From the NCBI RefSeq assembly GCF_029439455.1, contig NZ_JAQFVG010000317.1, positions 1-52,314 of the forward strand: a stretch of DNA of 52,314 bases, read 5' to 3'. Below the pieces are notes generated by a model. The model worked only from the letters and a program-made list of their open reading frames with translations. It made no database searches and had not been told where the DNA came from. Of the stretch, positions 34,496-42,052 are shown piece after piece (position 1 is the first letter of the stretch; every line of letters starts with the position of its first letter). The stretch comes from Caballeronia sp. BR00000012568055 (GTDB lineage Bacteria; Pseudomonadota; Gammaproteobacteria; Burkholderiales; Burkholderiaceae). The position numbers were made by a program, and so were the translations under genes.

Positions 34496-34528
34496 AGTAT
34501 ACCAATGATTGGCTAGGATTTGCCCTAG
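34496..34528 (-). promoter_or_regulatory. Putative promoter and CTAGG inverted repeat upstream of hpnD
   Basis: Read leftward, TATACT (34501-34496) resembles a -10. CTAGG (34513-34517) and CCTAG (34524-34528) form an inverted repeat with a 6-base spacer across the -35 region, suiting an operator. The -35 match itself is poor. The predicted leader to hpnD would be about 150 bases. Confidence 0.35.
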
Positions 34529-34543
34529 GTTTGTGCGAGCCGA

Positions 34544-35485
34544 TTATGCAAAGCCGATCGCCCGATTCCGGCCTTCTCGCTTGGCGGTATACAACGCCGC
34601 ATCCGCCTCGTTGAGCAACGCCTCAGTGGACGTCGTGATATTGCGCCGCGCGCACGCCGCGCCGACGCTTGCCGTCACCGGCACGCGCGCGCCCTGCACG
34701 TCGATGGGCGTCTCGCAGATCGCCAGGCGCACTTTCTCGGCGACTTTCATCGCGTCGTCGAAGGGCGTGCACGGCAGTAGCAGCGCGAATTCCTCGCCGC
34801 CGAATCGGCCGAAGACGTCTTGCACGCGAATCGCTTTGGCGACGCGTTCGGCCATCACGCGCAGCACGGTATCGCCGACCAGGTGGCCGAATTTATCGTT
34901 GATGCGCTTGAAGTGGTCGAGGTCGAACAGCAGCATCGACAGATCGCCGCCGTAGCGCTGCCAGCGCGAAAACTCGTCGGACAGGCGCAGATCGAAGTAT
35001 CGCCGGTTGGCGATGCCCGTCAGCCCGTCGCGATCGGCATATTCCTGCAGCTTCGAGACGGCTTCGTCGCGGGCGCGCTGCATCATGCTGGCGTGGGTCA
35101 CATCGGAAATGGTCACGCAGACGGCGCGCACCTCGCGCTCGTGCGTGAGCGGCATGAAGGTGACGTCCTGCTGCATGAAATCGACGCCGCCGGTAATCGG
35201 CCGGTCGTGATCGAATTTGAAGAGATACGGGCGCTGTTCCCACGAACTGAACGCGAAACTGCCCAGCTGGAACACGCTTTCGACCTTGCGCGTGAACCAC
35301 ACGCGCGGCAGTTCCGGAAAGCTCGCGAAGATGGACTTGCCCGTCACCTGTTCGGCGGGCTTGCCGCTGTGGTCCGCCATAAAGCGATTCCACATCGACA
35401 CGTTGAGATCGCGGTCGAGCACGAAGACGCCAAAGCCCACGCGCTCGATAACCAGTTCACTCAATACGTGCCGGAGTTCTTCCAT
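34544..35485 (-). CDS. PAS-GGDEF diguanylate cyclase
   Basis: Makes the second messenger c-di-GMP from two GTP. 313 residues. A PAS domain (about 10-125) precedes a short coil and a GGDEF domain (about 150-310): DRDGLTGIANRRYFDLRL, LLFDLDHFKRINDKFGHLVGD, active site FGRFGGEEFALLLP, and the end LNEADAALYTAKREGRN. The active motif is intact GGEEF. No RxxD inhibitory site is seen five residues before it: the residues there are VQDVFGRF, so product inhibition may be weak. It starts 3 bases after the CheC-like gene stop and is the last gene of the three-gene unit. Confidence 0.93.
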   Translation of the reverse strand: MEELRHVLSELVIERVGFGVFVLDRDLNVSMWNRFMADHSGKPAEQVTGKSIFASFPELPRVWFTRKVESVFQLGSFAFSSWEQRPYLFKFDHDRPITGGVDFMQQDVTFMPLTHEREVRAVCVTISDVTHASMMQRARDEAVSKLQEYADRDGLTGIANRRYFDLRLSDEFSRWQRYGGDLSMLLFDLDHFKRINDKFGHLVGDTVLRVMAERVAKAIRVQDVFGRFGGEEFALLLPCTPFDDAMKVAEKVRLAICETPIDVQGARVPVTASVGAACARRNITTSTEALLNEADAALYTAKREGRNRAIGFA

Positions 35486-35488
35486 GCG

Positions 35489-36121
35489 TCAGAGGCTCGA
35501 CAGCAGCGCGTCGAGCGCCTCGTTCAGATGCGCGATGGCGTCTTCGGCCATCAGCATGACGAGGTGCGCGCGGAAACTGTGGTCTTCCAGCGCGAAATTG
35601 ACTTCCAGCAGCAACGCGGTTTTCCACGCCAGCATGCCGGGCTGGAATACGTCGTCGAGCGCCATGTCGTCGCCGAGCATGCCGGGCGGCGAGAAGATCG
35701 GCGCGCGGCCGAGGTTGTCGAAAATGCACGAAACGCACGCGCCCATCAGCACGGTGGCGACGTCGAAAATCAGTTCGGCGCGCGTGGTGGTCTCGTAGCT
35801 CGACTTGGTGTACGGGTCGTTGACCAGCGCGCACAACTGATCGACGCTGCCGCTCTTGCACAGCACGATCGCCTCGCCCTTGATGTCCGAGCGAAAGCCC
35901 TGACGCACGGCAGTGACGGTGTCGGTGATGCCGGTCATTTCGGTGAGCGCGGCAGAGGCGTCCGCCACGCCGACCACGCGCACGCGCGGCACCGACAATT
36001 CGATAAACGTGCCGAGCAGTTTGGACAGGCGCGTGGCGGCCTGGCCCATCGCCATATTGGCGACTTCCTGCAGGGCATCGCGCTGATCTTCGTTCAGCGC
36101 GGAATGAGCTTGATCAACCAT
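35489..36121 (-). CDS. CheC/CheX-like phosphatase or regulator
   Basis: 210 residues. CheC proteins dephosphorylate CheY-P with two sites of form D-x3-E-x2-N-x22-P. The first site fits exactly: D-ALQ-E-VA-N followed by 22 residues (MAMGQAATRL to ELSV) and P. The second has the same spacing but altered residues: E-LIF-D-VA-T then 22 residues and P, so the Glu and Asn are lost. A single working site is therefore likely. The gene overlaps the receiver gene by 8 bases and lies 3 bases from the GGDEF gene. A natural substrate is the phosphorylated receiver of this operon. It is unusual in Burkholderia signalling to see CheC with a cyclase. Confidence 0.85.
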   Translation of the reverse strand: MVDQAHSALNEDQRDALQEVANMAMGQAATRLSKLLGTFIELSVPRVRVVGVADASAALTEMTGITDTVTAVRQGFRSDIKGEAIVLCKSGSVDQLCALVNDPYTKSSYETTTRAELIFDVATVLMGACVSCIFDNLGRAPIFSPPGMLGDDMALDDVFQPGMLAWKTALLLEVNFALEDHSFRAHLVMLMAEDAIAHLNEALDALLSSL

Positions 36122-36482
36122 GGAGTCCGTACTCCTTCAGAACTGGACGCAGCGCCTCGGGCGTCACCGGTTTCGCCAGAAACGCGATTGCACCGAGCGC
36201 ACGCACGCGTTCCTGCGCCATCGGCTGCACATCGGCCGATACGACGATCACGAAGGTATTCAGGTCTTCGTGCTGCAAGGCGTCCAGCACCTGATAACCG
36301 GTCATGTCGGGCATCGTGAGGTCGAGAAACATCACGGATGCGCGGCCCGCGCGATACAACTCGAGCGCTTCCCGTCCGTTCGTCGCGTAGGAAATCTCCA
36401 CGTCCCAGTCTTCGGGCAGTGCGCGCGTCAGGACCTTGCGCGCAAGCAGGGAATCATCGGCAATGACAATCGGCAACGGCAT
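36114..36482 (-). CDS. Single-domain response regulator (CheY-like)
   Basis: 122 residues, receiver only. IVIADDSLLARKVL holds the acidic pair; VMFLDLTMPDMTGYQVL the phospho-Asp; FVIVVSADVQ the Ser; AFLAKPVTPE the Lys. No output domain. It overlaps the CheC-like gene by 8 bases. It probably passes phosphate signals to the CheC-like protein and the PAS-GGDEF cyclase. Its kinase may be the divergent Cache hybrid kinase at 37013 or an orphan elsewhere. The ribosome site is weak. Confidence 0.92.
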   Translation of the reverse strand: MPLPIVIADDSLLARKVLTRALPEDWDVEISYATNGREALELYRAGRASVMFLDLTMPDMTGYQVLDALQHEDLNTFVIVVSADVQPMAQERVRALGAIAFLAKPVTPEALRPVLKEYGLHG

Positions 36483-37012
36483 GGTCGGCGCTTTTATGGT
36501 TCGTGGATCGTTCGGTTCGGACTTCCGGTTGAGGACGCAGGACCGCTCTCTAGAGTTCGTTTACGGCATGGCCGACAACTTCTTGATGCGCTTAATGCGT
36601 GTTCGGCGTTCGTTATGCGTGGATTTCGGAAGCGATCGAGGCGATGCGCCGAGGCTTTCGCCCATACAAAATCCCGCTTAAATCAGACGGTTGCATTGTC
36701 GTATCAATAAGATGTCAAAGCAACTCAGTTCGCTGCCGCACTCAAAATATTTGCGCGCAAAGGTCATACAAATCAGGTAAAAACCACTCTAAACCTACCG
36801 TGCGATACTTTGCCTTGCTTTTGCGATCGTTTGCGCTGCCGATTCTCTCGCTAACTGCGAACGGTTGTTCTGTCGAGCGTGCGTGACCGTCGCCGGATCG
36901 GCATATTTTCTGCATGCTTTTGGCGGTTATGCCCTGACCACCGCGAACAGACGGGCTTCCGCGCGTCAGACCGGACACACGATCGCGTAAAGATTTCTAT
37001 TTATCTCCCAAA
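36483..37012. other. 530-base divergent intergenic region
   Basis: Lower-GC DNA between the CheY-like operon and the Cache hybrid kinase. It should contain promoters for both. I find no supported gene, no clear -10/-35 pair and no strong hairpin. The region 36680-36830 is the AT-richest. Confidence 0.4.
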
Positions 37013-39286
37013 ATGACGCCGCACCGAGAGGAGTCCGACGCCGACACTGCCGGTGAACACTGGCAGGAGGAACCGCCGTTTCCGGTGGTGCCCGAACGCA
37101 ACTTCACCGCGCAGCGTATGACGCTGTACGCGTTGCTGATCGCGGCGGTGGTCCTGCCTTGCCTCTACGTCGCGATCACGGCGTACACCGACTATCACGC
37201 GCGCGTGGCCGCCGCCACCGAATCGGTTGCGCGCAATGCGCGGGTCGCCGAAGAGCACGCGCTCAAGGTCTTCGATCTCAACGTCACGCTGAACGAACGC
37301 ATCGTCGATTTGCTCGATGGGCTGGACGCGAACGCGATCCGCCGCGATGGCGAAACCATTCATCGCCGCCTGAAGGCGATGAGCGGCAGTTATTCGCAGG
37401 TGTCGGCGGCGTCCGTGTTTGGGCCGGACGGCAAGCTGCTGGTCACGAGCCGCACGTTTCCCACGCCCGATGTTTCCGTCGCGACGCGCGAGGACTTTGG
37501 CGGGCTGCGCAGCGAACGCGCGATCGAACAGGTGTCGCGCGTGATGATCGGGCGCGTGGCGGGCGAGCCGGTATTCAATACCGCAGCGGTGCGACGTACG
37601 CCGAACGGCAAGTTCGACGGCATCGTTTCCATTGCGCTGCGGCCTGCGTATTTCAATGCGTTCTATCGCGAGTTGCTGGGCGACAGCCCAACTGTGTCGC
37701 TTGGGCTGACGCGACAGGACGGCGAAGTGCTCGCGTGGTATCCGGCGCGGCCGGCGGATCGCATGTCGCTGGCACCGGAATCGCCGTTGCGCGAGGCGTA
37801 TCGCGCGGGCGTGAGGAGCGGTGTCGTCGAAATGTTGTCGGGGCTGGATCAGCAGGTGAAGATCGTCGCGTACCGGCGCGTGGGCAACTATCCGGTGTAT
37901 GTATCGAGCGGTTATCCGATCGCCACGTTGTGGTCGGAATGGTGGCGTCATCTGAGCGTGCTGGCCTTGTCGATCTTCGCGCCGTGCGTGGTCTTGTGGG
38001 CGGTGATCGGCCAGTCGCTGCGGCGGCTCAGAACCGAAGAGGAAGCGTGGGAGCGCTGGCAGGCCGAAGCGTCGATGCGGCGCTCGATCGAATCGGCGTA
38101 TCGGCAGGCGCGCAAGATGGAGGCGCTCGGCAATCTGGTCGGCAGCGTTGCGCATGACTTCAATAATCTGCTGATGATCGTATCGACCAATGTGCAGATT
38201 GCGCGGCGACGCGGCGCGCCCGGTCTGGAACGCGAACTCACGGCGATGGAACGCGCGCTCAAGGCCGGGCAATCGCTGACGCGGCAACTGCTCGGCGTCG
38301 CGCGCAAACAGCCGTTGCGTAACGAGACGATCGCGGTCGGCAAATGGGTGCCGGCGGGACGCGAACTGCTGAAGGCATCGCTTGGGGCGAAGGTGGCGCT
38401 GAATGTGGCGGTGGCGGCGGAAATCTGGCCGGTGCGCGTCGATCCCGCCGAACTGGAACTCGCGCTCATCAACGTCGCCGTGAACGCGCGCGACGCGATG
38501 CCGAACGGCGGCACTTTCACCGTGCGCGCAGACAACGTGTGCTTCCGTCACGAAGACGGCTTTCCAATCACCGGCGATTTCGTGCAGTTGTCGCTCGAAG
38601 ATACGGGCGTCGGCATGAGTCCGGAAGTGCTCGGGCGCGCGTTCGAACCGCTCTTCACCACCAAGGCGAAGGGCATGGGCACGGGTCTCGGTCTGCCGCA
38701 GGTGTTCGCGTTCTGCGAGCGCGCGGGCGGACTGGCGACCATCGATAGCGCGATCGGCGCGGGCACGGCGGTGCGGCTGTATTTACCGCGTGCGGCGGCG
38801 CAAGGCGCATCGGCTACGGTTGCAGCGGATACGCCCGCCGATGCGGTCAAGGAAAGCACCGGTCTGCGCGTGCTGCTCGTGGAAGACAACGAGGAAGTCG
38901 CCGCGGGCACCGAAGCGCATTTATCGATGATGGGCCACCACGTCACCTGGGTCTTCAACGCCGACACCGCCGTGAACTCGCTCGAAGCCGCCCGCGACCG
39001 CGCCACCTCGCCCGCCGATTTCCCCTTCGATGTCGTGCTGTCCGATATCCATATGCCGGGCCAGTTGAACGGTATCGATCTGGCGGAATTGCTGGAGCGT
39101 TTCGAACCGCGCATTCCGGTGATTCTCGTCACCGGCTACGCGGAAGAACTCGACCGCGCGCGCGAAGTGGATGCGCGCGTGCTGTCCAAACCCTTCGATA
39201 TCGCGCTGCTCGATTCCTTGCTGCGCGGCGTGCGTGAACGCGCCGATGAAAACGCGAAGACGGCGGCGCGCTCCGTCGGTCGCTGA
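37013..39286 (+). CDS. Double-Cache hybrid histidine kinase with C-terminal receiver
   Basis: 757 residues. Membrane helix about 36-58; periplasmic double-Cache-like sensor (about 65-300; HALKVFDLNVTLNERI, YFNAFYRELLGDSPTVSLGLTRQDGEVLAWYP); second helix about 308-330; HisKA with phospho-His in LVGSVAHDFNNLLMIVS (the HDFNN form typical of this kinase class); HATPase with NVAVNARDAMPNGG and GMGTGLGLPQVFAF; receiver (about 620-740) with LLVEDNEEVAAGT, DVVLSDIHMPG, ILVTGYAEEL and VLSKPFD. The start is uncertain: ATG 37013 has no clear ribosome site, and the ATG at 37118 would begin at the membrane helix. Divergent from the CheY-like operon, so the two may work together. Confidence 0.88.
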   Translation: MTPHREESDADTAGEHWQEEPPFPVVPERNFTAQRMTLYALLIAAVVLPCLYVAITAYTDYHARVAAATESVARNARVAEEHALKVFDLNVTLNERIVDLLDGLDANAIRRDGETIHRRLKAMSGSYSQVSAASVFGPDGKLLVTSRTFPTPDVSVATREDFGGLRSERAIEQVSRVMIGRVAGEPVFNTAAVRRTPNGKFDGIVSIALRPAYFNAFYRELLGDSPTVSLGLTRQDGEVLAWYPARPADRMSLAPESPLREAYRAGVRSGVVEMLSGLDQQVKIVAYRRVGNYPVYVSSGYPIATLWSEWWRHLSVLALSIFAPCVVLWAVIGQSLRRLRTEEEAWERWQAEASMRRSIESAYRQARKMEALGNLVGSVAHDFNNLLMIVSTNVQIARRRGAPGLERELTAMERALKAGQSLTRQLLGVARKQPLRNETIAVGKWVPAGRELLKASLGAKVALNVAVAAEIWPVRVDPAELELALINVAVNARDAMPNGGTFTVRADNVCFRHEDGFPITGDFVQLSLEDTGVGMSPEVLGRAFEPLFTTKAKGMGTGLGLPQVFAFCERAGGLATIDSAIGAGTAVRLYLPRAAAQGASATVAADTPADAVKESTGLRVLLVEDNEEVAAGTEAHLSMMGHHVTWVFNADTAVNSLEAARDRATSPADFPFDVVLSDIHMPGQLNGIDLAELLERFEPRIPVILVTGYAEELDRAREVDARVLSKPFDIALLDSLLRGVRERADENAKTAARSVGR

Positions 39287-39481
39287 AACTTCGATATCCT
39301 GCGCATTTCTCGTTGCGGTGCAATAACCCTTTCGTTTGTAAAAACGATGTGGCCCGCGATCGCGCGCCGCACGGCCGTTCAATCGCGGATAGCCCCGGCA
39401 CGCTCGTTGCGTGATGCCCTTTATGTTCGGCTGAACAAGTCAGAGCCGAATCCACATATGGCCCATCCGCAGGAGGCGACA

Positions 39482-40690
39482 ATGCGACACACCGTTATCG
39501 GAGTATTCGACACGTATGCGCAGGCCGAGGGCGCTCGCTCGGCATTGATCAGCGCGGGTTTTCCGCGCGCCGATATCGAGCTGCAAGCCAATCCGAAGCG
39601 CGACGATGCCGCTGAACTGTCCGCCATGCCCGATGAAGAAACGCATCGCGAGCCGGGCGTGCTGGCGAATATCGAGCGCTTTTTCAGCATGTTGTTCGGC
39701 GGGCGCGAGCAGCCTGCGGAAGTCGCGCATTACTCGGAAGCCGTGCGGCGCGGAGCCGTCCTCGTTGCCGTCGATACACCGAGCGTCGAGCAAGCCGACA
39801 TTGCGCGCGCGACGCTCTCGGATCAGGGCGCGATCGATATCGATGAACGCGCGGCAAGCTGGACTGCACTTGAACACGGCGGCGATGTCACGGAAGAGCG
39901 TGATCATTCCGTGCTCGATGAACTCGGCCTGGGACGCGGCAGCGCCGTGCCGGGACGCGATCCGGTGGACGAGCCGCGCGCGCGTGCTTATCCGCATGCC
40001 GATGTCGGCGATCCCGCTGAACCGCTGCTGGACCCGCTCGCTGATCCCCTGGGCGATCCGATGACGCGTCGCGATCCCGCCGCGCTGTCGTCGCGCGATT
40101 ATCCGAGCGACCCGGCCGATGACATGCTGATGCCGCGCACGGGTTCTGCATCGCGCGCCGCCGATCCGCTTGTCGGCGATTCCGTCTCCGAACGCGATGC
40201 GCTCGCAGGCCGCGACCCGCTGCGTCCGGCATCGAACGATCCGTTGCCGGGCGTGCGCACCGACAACGCCGCCGACTGGCGTCCGGTGAACGACCCGCTC
40301 GGTCCGCTCGACGAAGCCGCAAGGCCGTATCAGGCGGCATCGGGCATGCAAAGTCAGACGCCAGGCATGCAGTCGCAATCAATCGGAGCGTCGGGTCCGC
40401 AAACCGTGCCCAACGAGTACATGGAGTATGAAGAAGACTTCCGCGCCGATTACGACGCCCGCTACGCCGCCACCGGCGAGCCGTACGAGGACTATCAGGG
40501 CGCGTATCGCTTCGGCGCGACGCTCGGCAACGACGACCGCTATCGCAGCCGCGCGTGGGACGATCAGATGGAATACGAAACGCGCCGCGACTGGGAAAGC
40601 CGTCATCCGGATGGCGGCGATACGTGGGAGCGCTTCAAGGCCGCGATTCGTCACGGCTGGGAACGCGTGACGGGACATCATCACGTGTAA
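39482..40690 (+). CDS. Large acidic protein with YflT-like N-terminal domain and Asp-Pro repeats
   Basis: 402 residues, function unknown. The first ~115 residues resemble the general-stress 17M/YflT-type domain (VIGVFDTYAQAEGARSALISAGFPRADIELQ, then AVRRGAVLVAVDTPSVEQADIARATL). The middle (about 150-290) is Asp/Pro-rich and repetitive: DPLADPLGDP, RDPAALSSRDYPSDP, GRDPLRPASNDPLPG. The end is Tyr/Asp/Arg-rich (EDFRADYDARYAATGEPYEDYQGAYRFGATLG, WERFKAAIRHGWERVTG), as in stress proteins with a CsbD-like or DUF-type tail. AGGAGGCG precedes the ATG at 39482 by 3-4 bases, fixing the start. No signal peptide. Terminator follows. Probably induced by envelope or osmotic stress, by analogy only. Confidence 0.75.
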   Translation: MRHTVIGVFDTYAQAEGARSALISAGFPRADIELQANPKRDDAAELSAMPDEETHREPGVLANIERFFSMLFGGREQPAEVAHYSEAVRRGAVLVAVDTPSVEQADIARATLSDQGAIDIDERAASWTALEHGGDVTEERDHSVLDELGLGRGSAVPGRDPVDEPRARAYPHADVGDPAEPLLDPLADPLGDPMTRRDPAALSSRDYPSDPADDMLMPRTGSASRAADPLVGDSVSERDALAGRDPLRPASNDPLPGVRTDNAADWRPVNDPLGPLDEAARPYQAASGMQSQTPGMQSQSIGASGPQTVPNEYMEYEEDFRADYDARYAATGEPYEDYQGAYRFGATLGNDDRYRSRAWDDQMEYETRRDWESRHPDGGDTWERFKAAIRHGWERVTGHHHV

Positions 40691-40700
40691 ATAAAGCGAT

Positions 40701-40732
40701 AAGGCCCGCTGTCAACCAGCGGGCCTTTTTGC
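40701..40732. terminator. Terminator between convergent genes
   Basis: AAGGCCCGCTG (40701-40711) pairs with CAGCGGGCCTT (40717-40727); T-run to 40730. The AA on the left flank makes it weakly bidirectional toward the FMN reductase gene. Confidence 0.92.
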
Positions 40733-40740
40733 ATGTGCAC

Positions 40741-41292
40741 TTACACCGCGTAGTGCTTCACCCAGGCCACGTATTTATCGACGAAACCCTGCAAGAACTT
40801 GCGCGTGTCGTCATTGACGATATTGCCGTTCGCATCGATCCGGTTTTCATCGTGCTTGATGAACATTTCCGGCTGACCGAGCAGCGCGATATCCAGATAA
40901 GCGCACACGCCGCGCAAATGCGATTGCGCGATGGCCGTGCCCAGCGCCCCGACGGACGTACCGATAATCGCGCCTGGCTTGCCGCCCCACGCACTATGTC
41001 CCCACGGACGCGAACCCCAGTCGATCGCATTCTTCAGCACGCCGGGAATCGAGCGGTTGTATTCGGGCGTGACGAACAGCAGCGCGTTCGCCTCGGTGAT
41101 CTTCTGCTTGAAATCGAGCGCGACCTGCGGATAGTCGGCATCGTAATCCTGGCTGTAGAGCGGCAGACTGGCGATGTCCAGATGCTCGAATTCGAACTCC
41201 GACGGCATCAGCGATTCAACCGCGCGCGCCAGTTGCTTGTTGAACGAACCCTGCCGAATGCTGCCGACCACCACCGCGACTTTGTAGGCCAT
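40741..41292 (-). CDS. NADPH-dependent FMN reductase (ChrR/YieF type)
   Basis: A 183-residue flavodoxin-fold quinone/chromate reductase family protein, cytoplasmic. FMN-binding start VAVVVGSIRQGSFNKQLARAV, then LLFVTPEYNRSIPGVLKNAIDWGSRP (family signature), then KPGAIIGTSVGALGTAIAQSHLR. Start is ATG at 41292, 6 bases from GGGGAGA; a GTG one codon upstream is an alternative. Likely role: two-electron reduction of quinones, lowering oxidative stress. No operon partner. Confidence 0.92.
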   Translation of the reverse strand: MAYKVAVVVGSIRQGSFNKQLARAVESLMPSEFEFEHLDIASLPLYSQDYDADYPQVALDFKQKITEANALLFVTPEYNRSIPGVLKNAIDWGSRPWGHSAWGGKPGAIIGTSVGALGTAIAQSHLRGVCAYLDIALLGQPEMFIKHDENRIDANGNIVNDDTRKFLQGFVDKYVAWVKHYAV

Positions 41293-41709
41293 CACATTTC
41301 TCCCCGTTCAGGTTGATAAGCGCTCCATGATAGGCGCAACGCCAAAAGTGCGTCATGCGGGTGCATTGGGCGCGCATTGTGCGTGTCCGAGTATTGTTCA
41401 GGTGATTGAGACAGCAGACCAGTCCGTTCCGCGCCCCGTAGCGGTTTGACGCTAAATATCCCCAACGTTATCCACACTTTCTGTGGATAACTTTTTGGCT
41501 GCCTTCGCCGCGATCGTTTTTGATTCTTCAACGAAACAAAAGCTTACGCGAAGGCTTCCACCAAGCCGTTTAGAAACGGGCCAGCATTCAACCAGTTCGG
41601 ACAACAATGTGTTGGCTCAATCGGTATTTTTGTCCAATAGGAATGCTCCTAGACTGCCTCTCAAGCGTCGTCCGACGCACGCCAACTCAGAGAAGCAAGG
41701 AGTATCACC
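41293..41709. other. Intergenic region with facing DnaA boxes
   Basis: A 417-base gap between the divergent FMN reductase and DUF4148 genes. It holds the DnaA-box pair at 41467-41491 and the AAGGAG ribosome site of the DUF4148 gene. No gene is supported. Confidence 0.45.
41467..41496. promoter_or_regulatory. Two facing perfect DnaA boxes (or hairpin)
   Basis: TTATCCACA (41468-41476) and its reverse complement TGTGGATAA (41482-41490) are both exact consensus DnaA boxes. They form a 10-bp perfect inverted repeat with a CTTTC spacer, followed by TTTTT. Read rightward the element could act as a terminator, but no rightward gene ends upstream of it. Confidence 0.6.
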
Positions 41710-41949
41710 ATGAAAAACGCACTGATCAGCGGCCTCGTATTGTCCGCGCTTTTGGCCACCGCGCCGGCCTTCGCACAATCGGCATACGGCGCGAAATCGC
41801 GTACGGAAGTGAAAGCGGAACTCGCCAGCGCGCGCCGTGCGGGCGATCTGGATGCGGTGAATTCGCTGAGCTATCCGCAATTGCGTCCGTATCAGGAACG
41901 CCATGCGCAGGAACGCGCCAACGCGAATGCGGGCAGCGTGACACGCTGA
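41710..41949 (+). CDS. DUF4148 family exported protein
   Basis: 79 residues. Signal peptide MKNALISGLVLSALLATAPAFA-QS. The mature part SRTEVKAELASARRAGDLDAVNSLSYPQLRPYQE is the DUF4148 signature, widespread and multicopy in Burkholderia. Function unknown; probably periplasmic. AAGGAG lies about 11 bases before the ATG. Terminator follows at 42019. Confidence 0.9.
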   Translation: MKNALISGLVLSALLATAPAFAQSAYGAKSRTEVKAELASARRAGDLDAVNSLSYPQLRPYQERHAQERANANAGSVTR

Positions 41950-42018
41950 ATCGCACGTTCGACGATTTCAAGGAACGGGAACGATCCCTCCTCCACCATC
42001 GATATGAAGGTGGTTTTC

Positions 42019-42046
42019 GCCCGGCGTCCCTGCGCCGGGCTTTTTT
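42019..42046 (+). terminator. Rho-independent terminator
   Basis: GCCCGGCG (42019-42026) pairs with CGCCGGGC (42033-42040); six T follow. It ends the DUF4148 transcript just before the convergent AEC gene. Confidence 0.93.
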
Positions 42047-42052
42047 ATGTTT

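Noticed and set aside
36599..36886. 95-codon open frame in the 36.5-37.0 kb gap
   Set aside because: No ribosome site, no signal peptide or domain, and irregular Arg/Ser/Cys composition.
41483..41713. 76-codon open frame between the DnaA boxes and the DUF4148 gene
   Set aside because: Begins in the DnaA-box hairpin, has no ribosome site and runs into the DUF4148 start in another frame.
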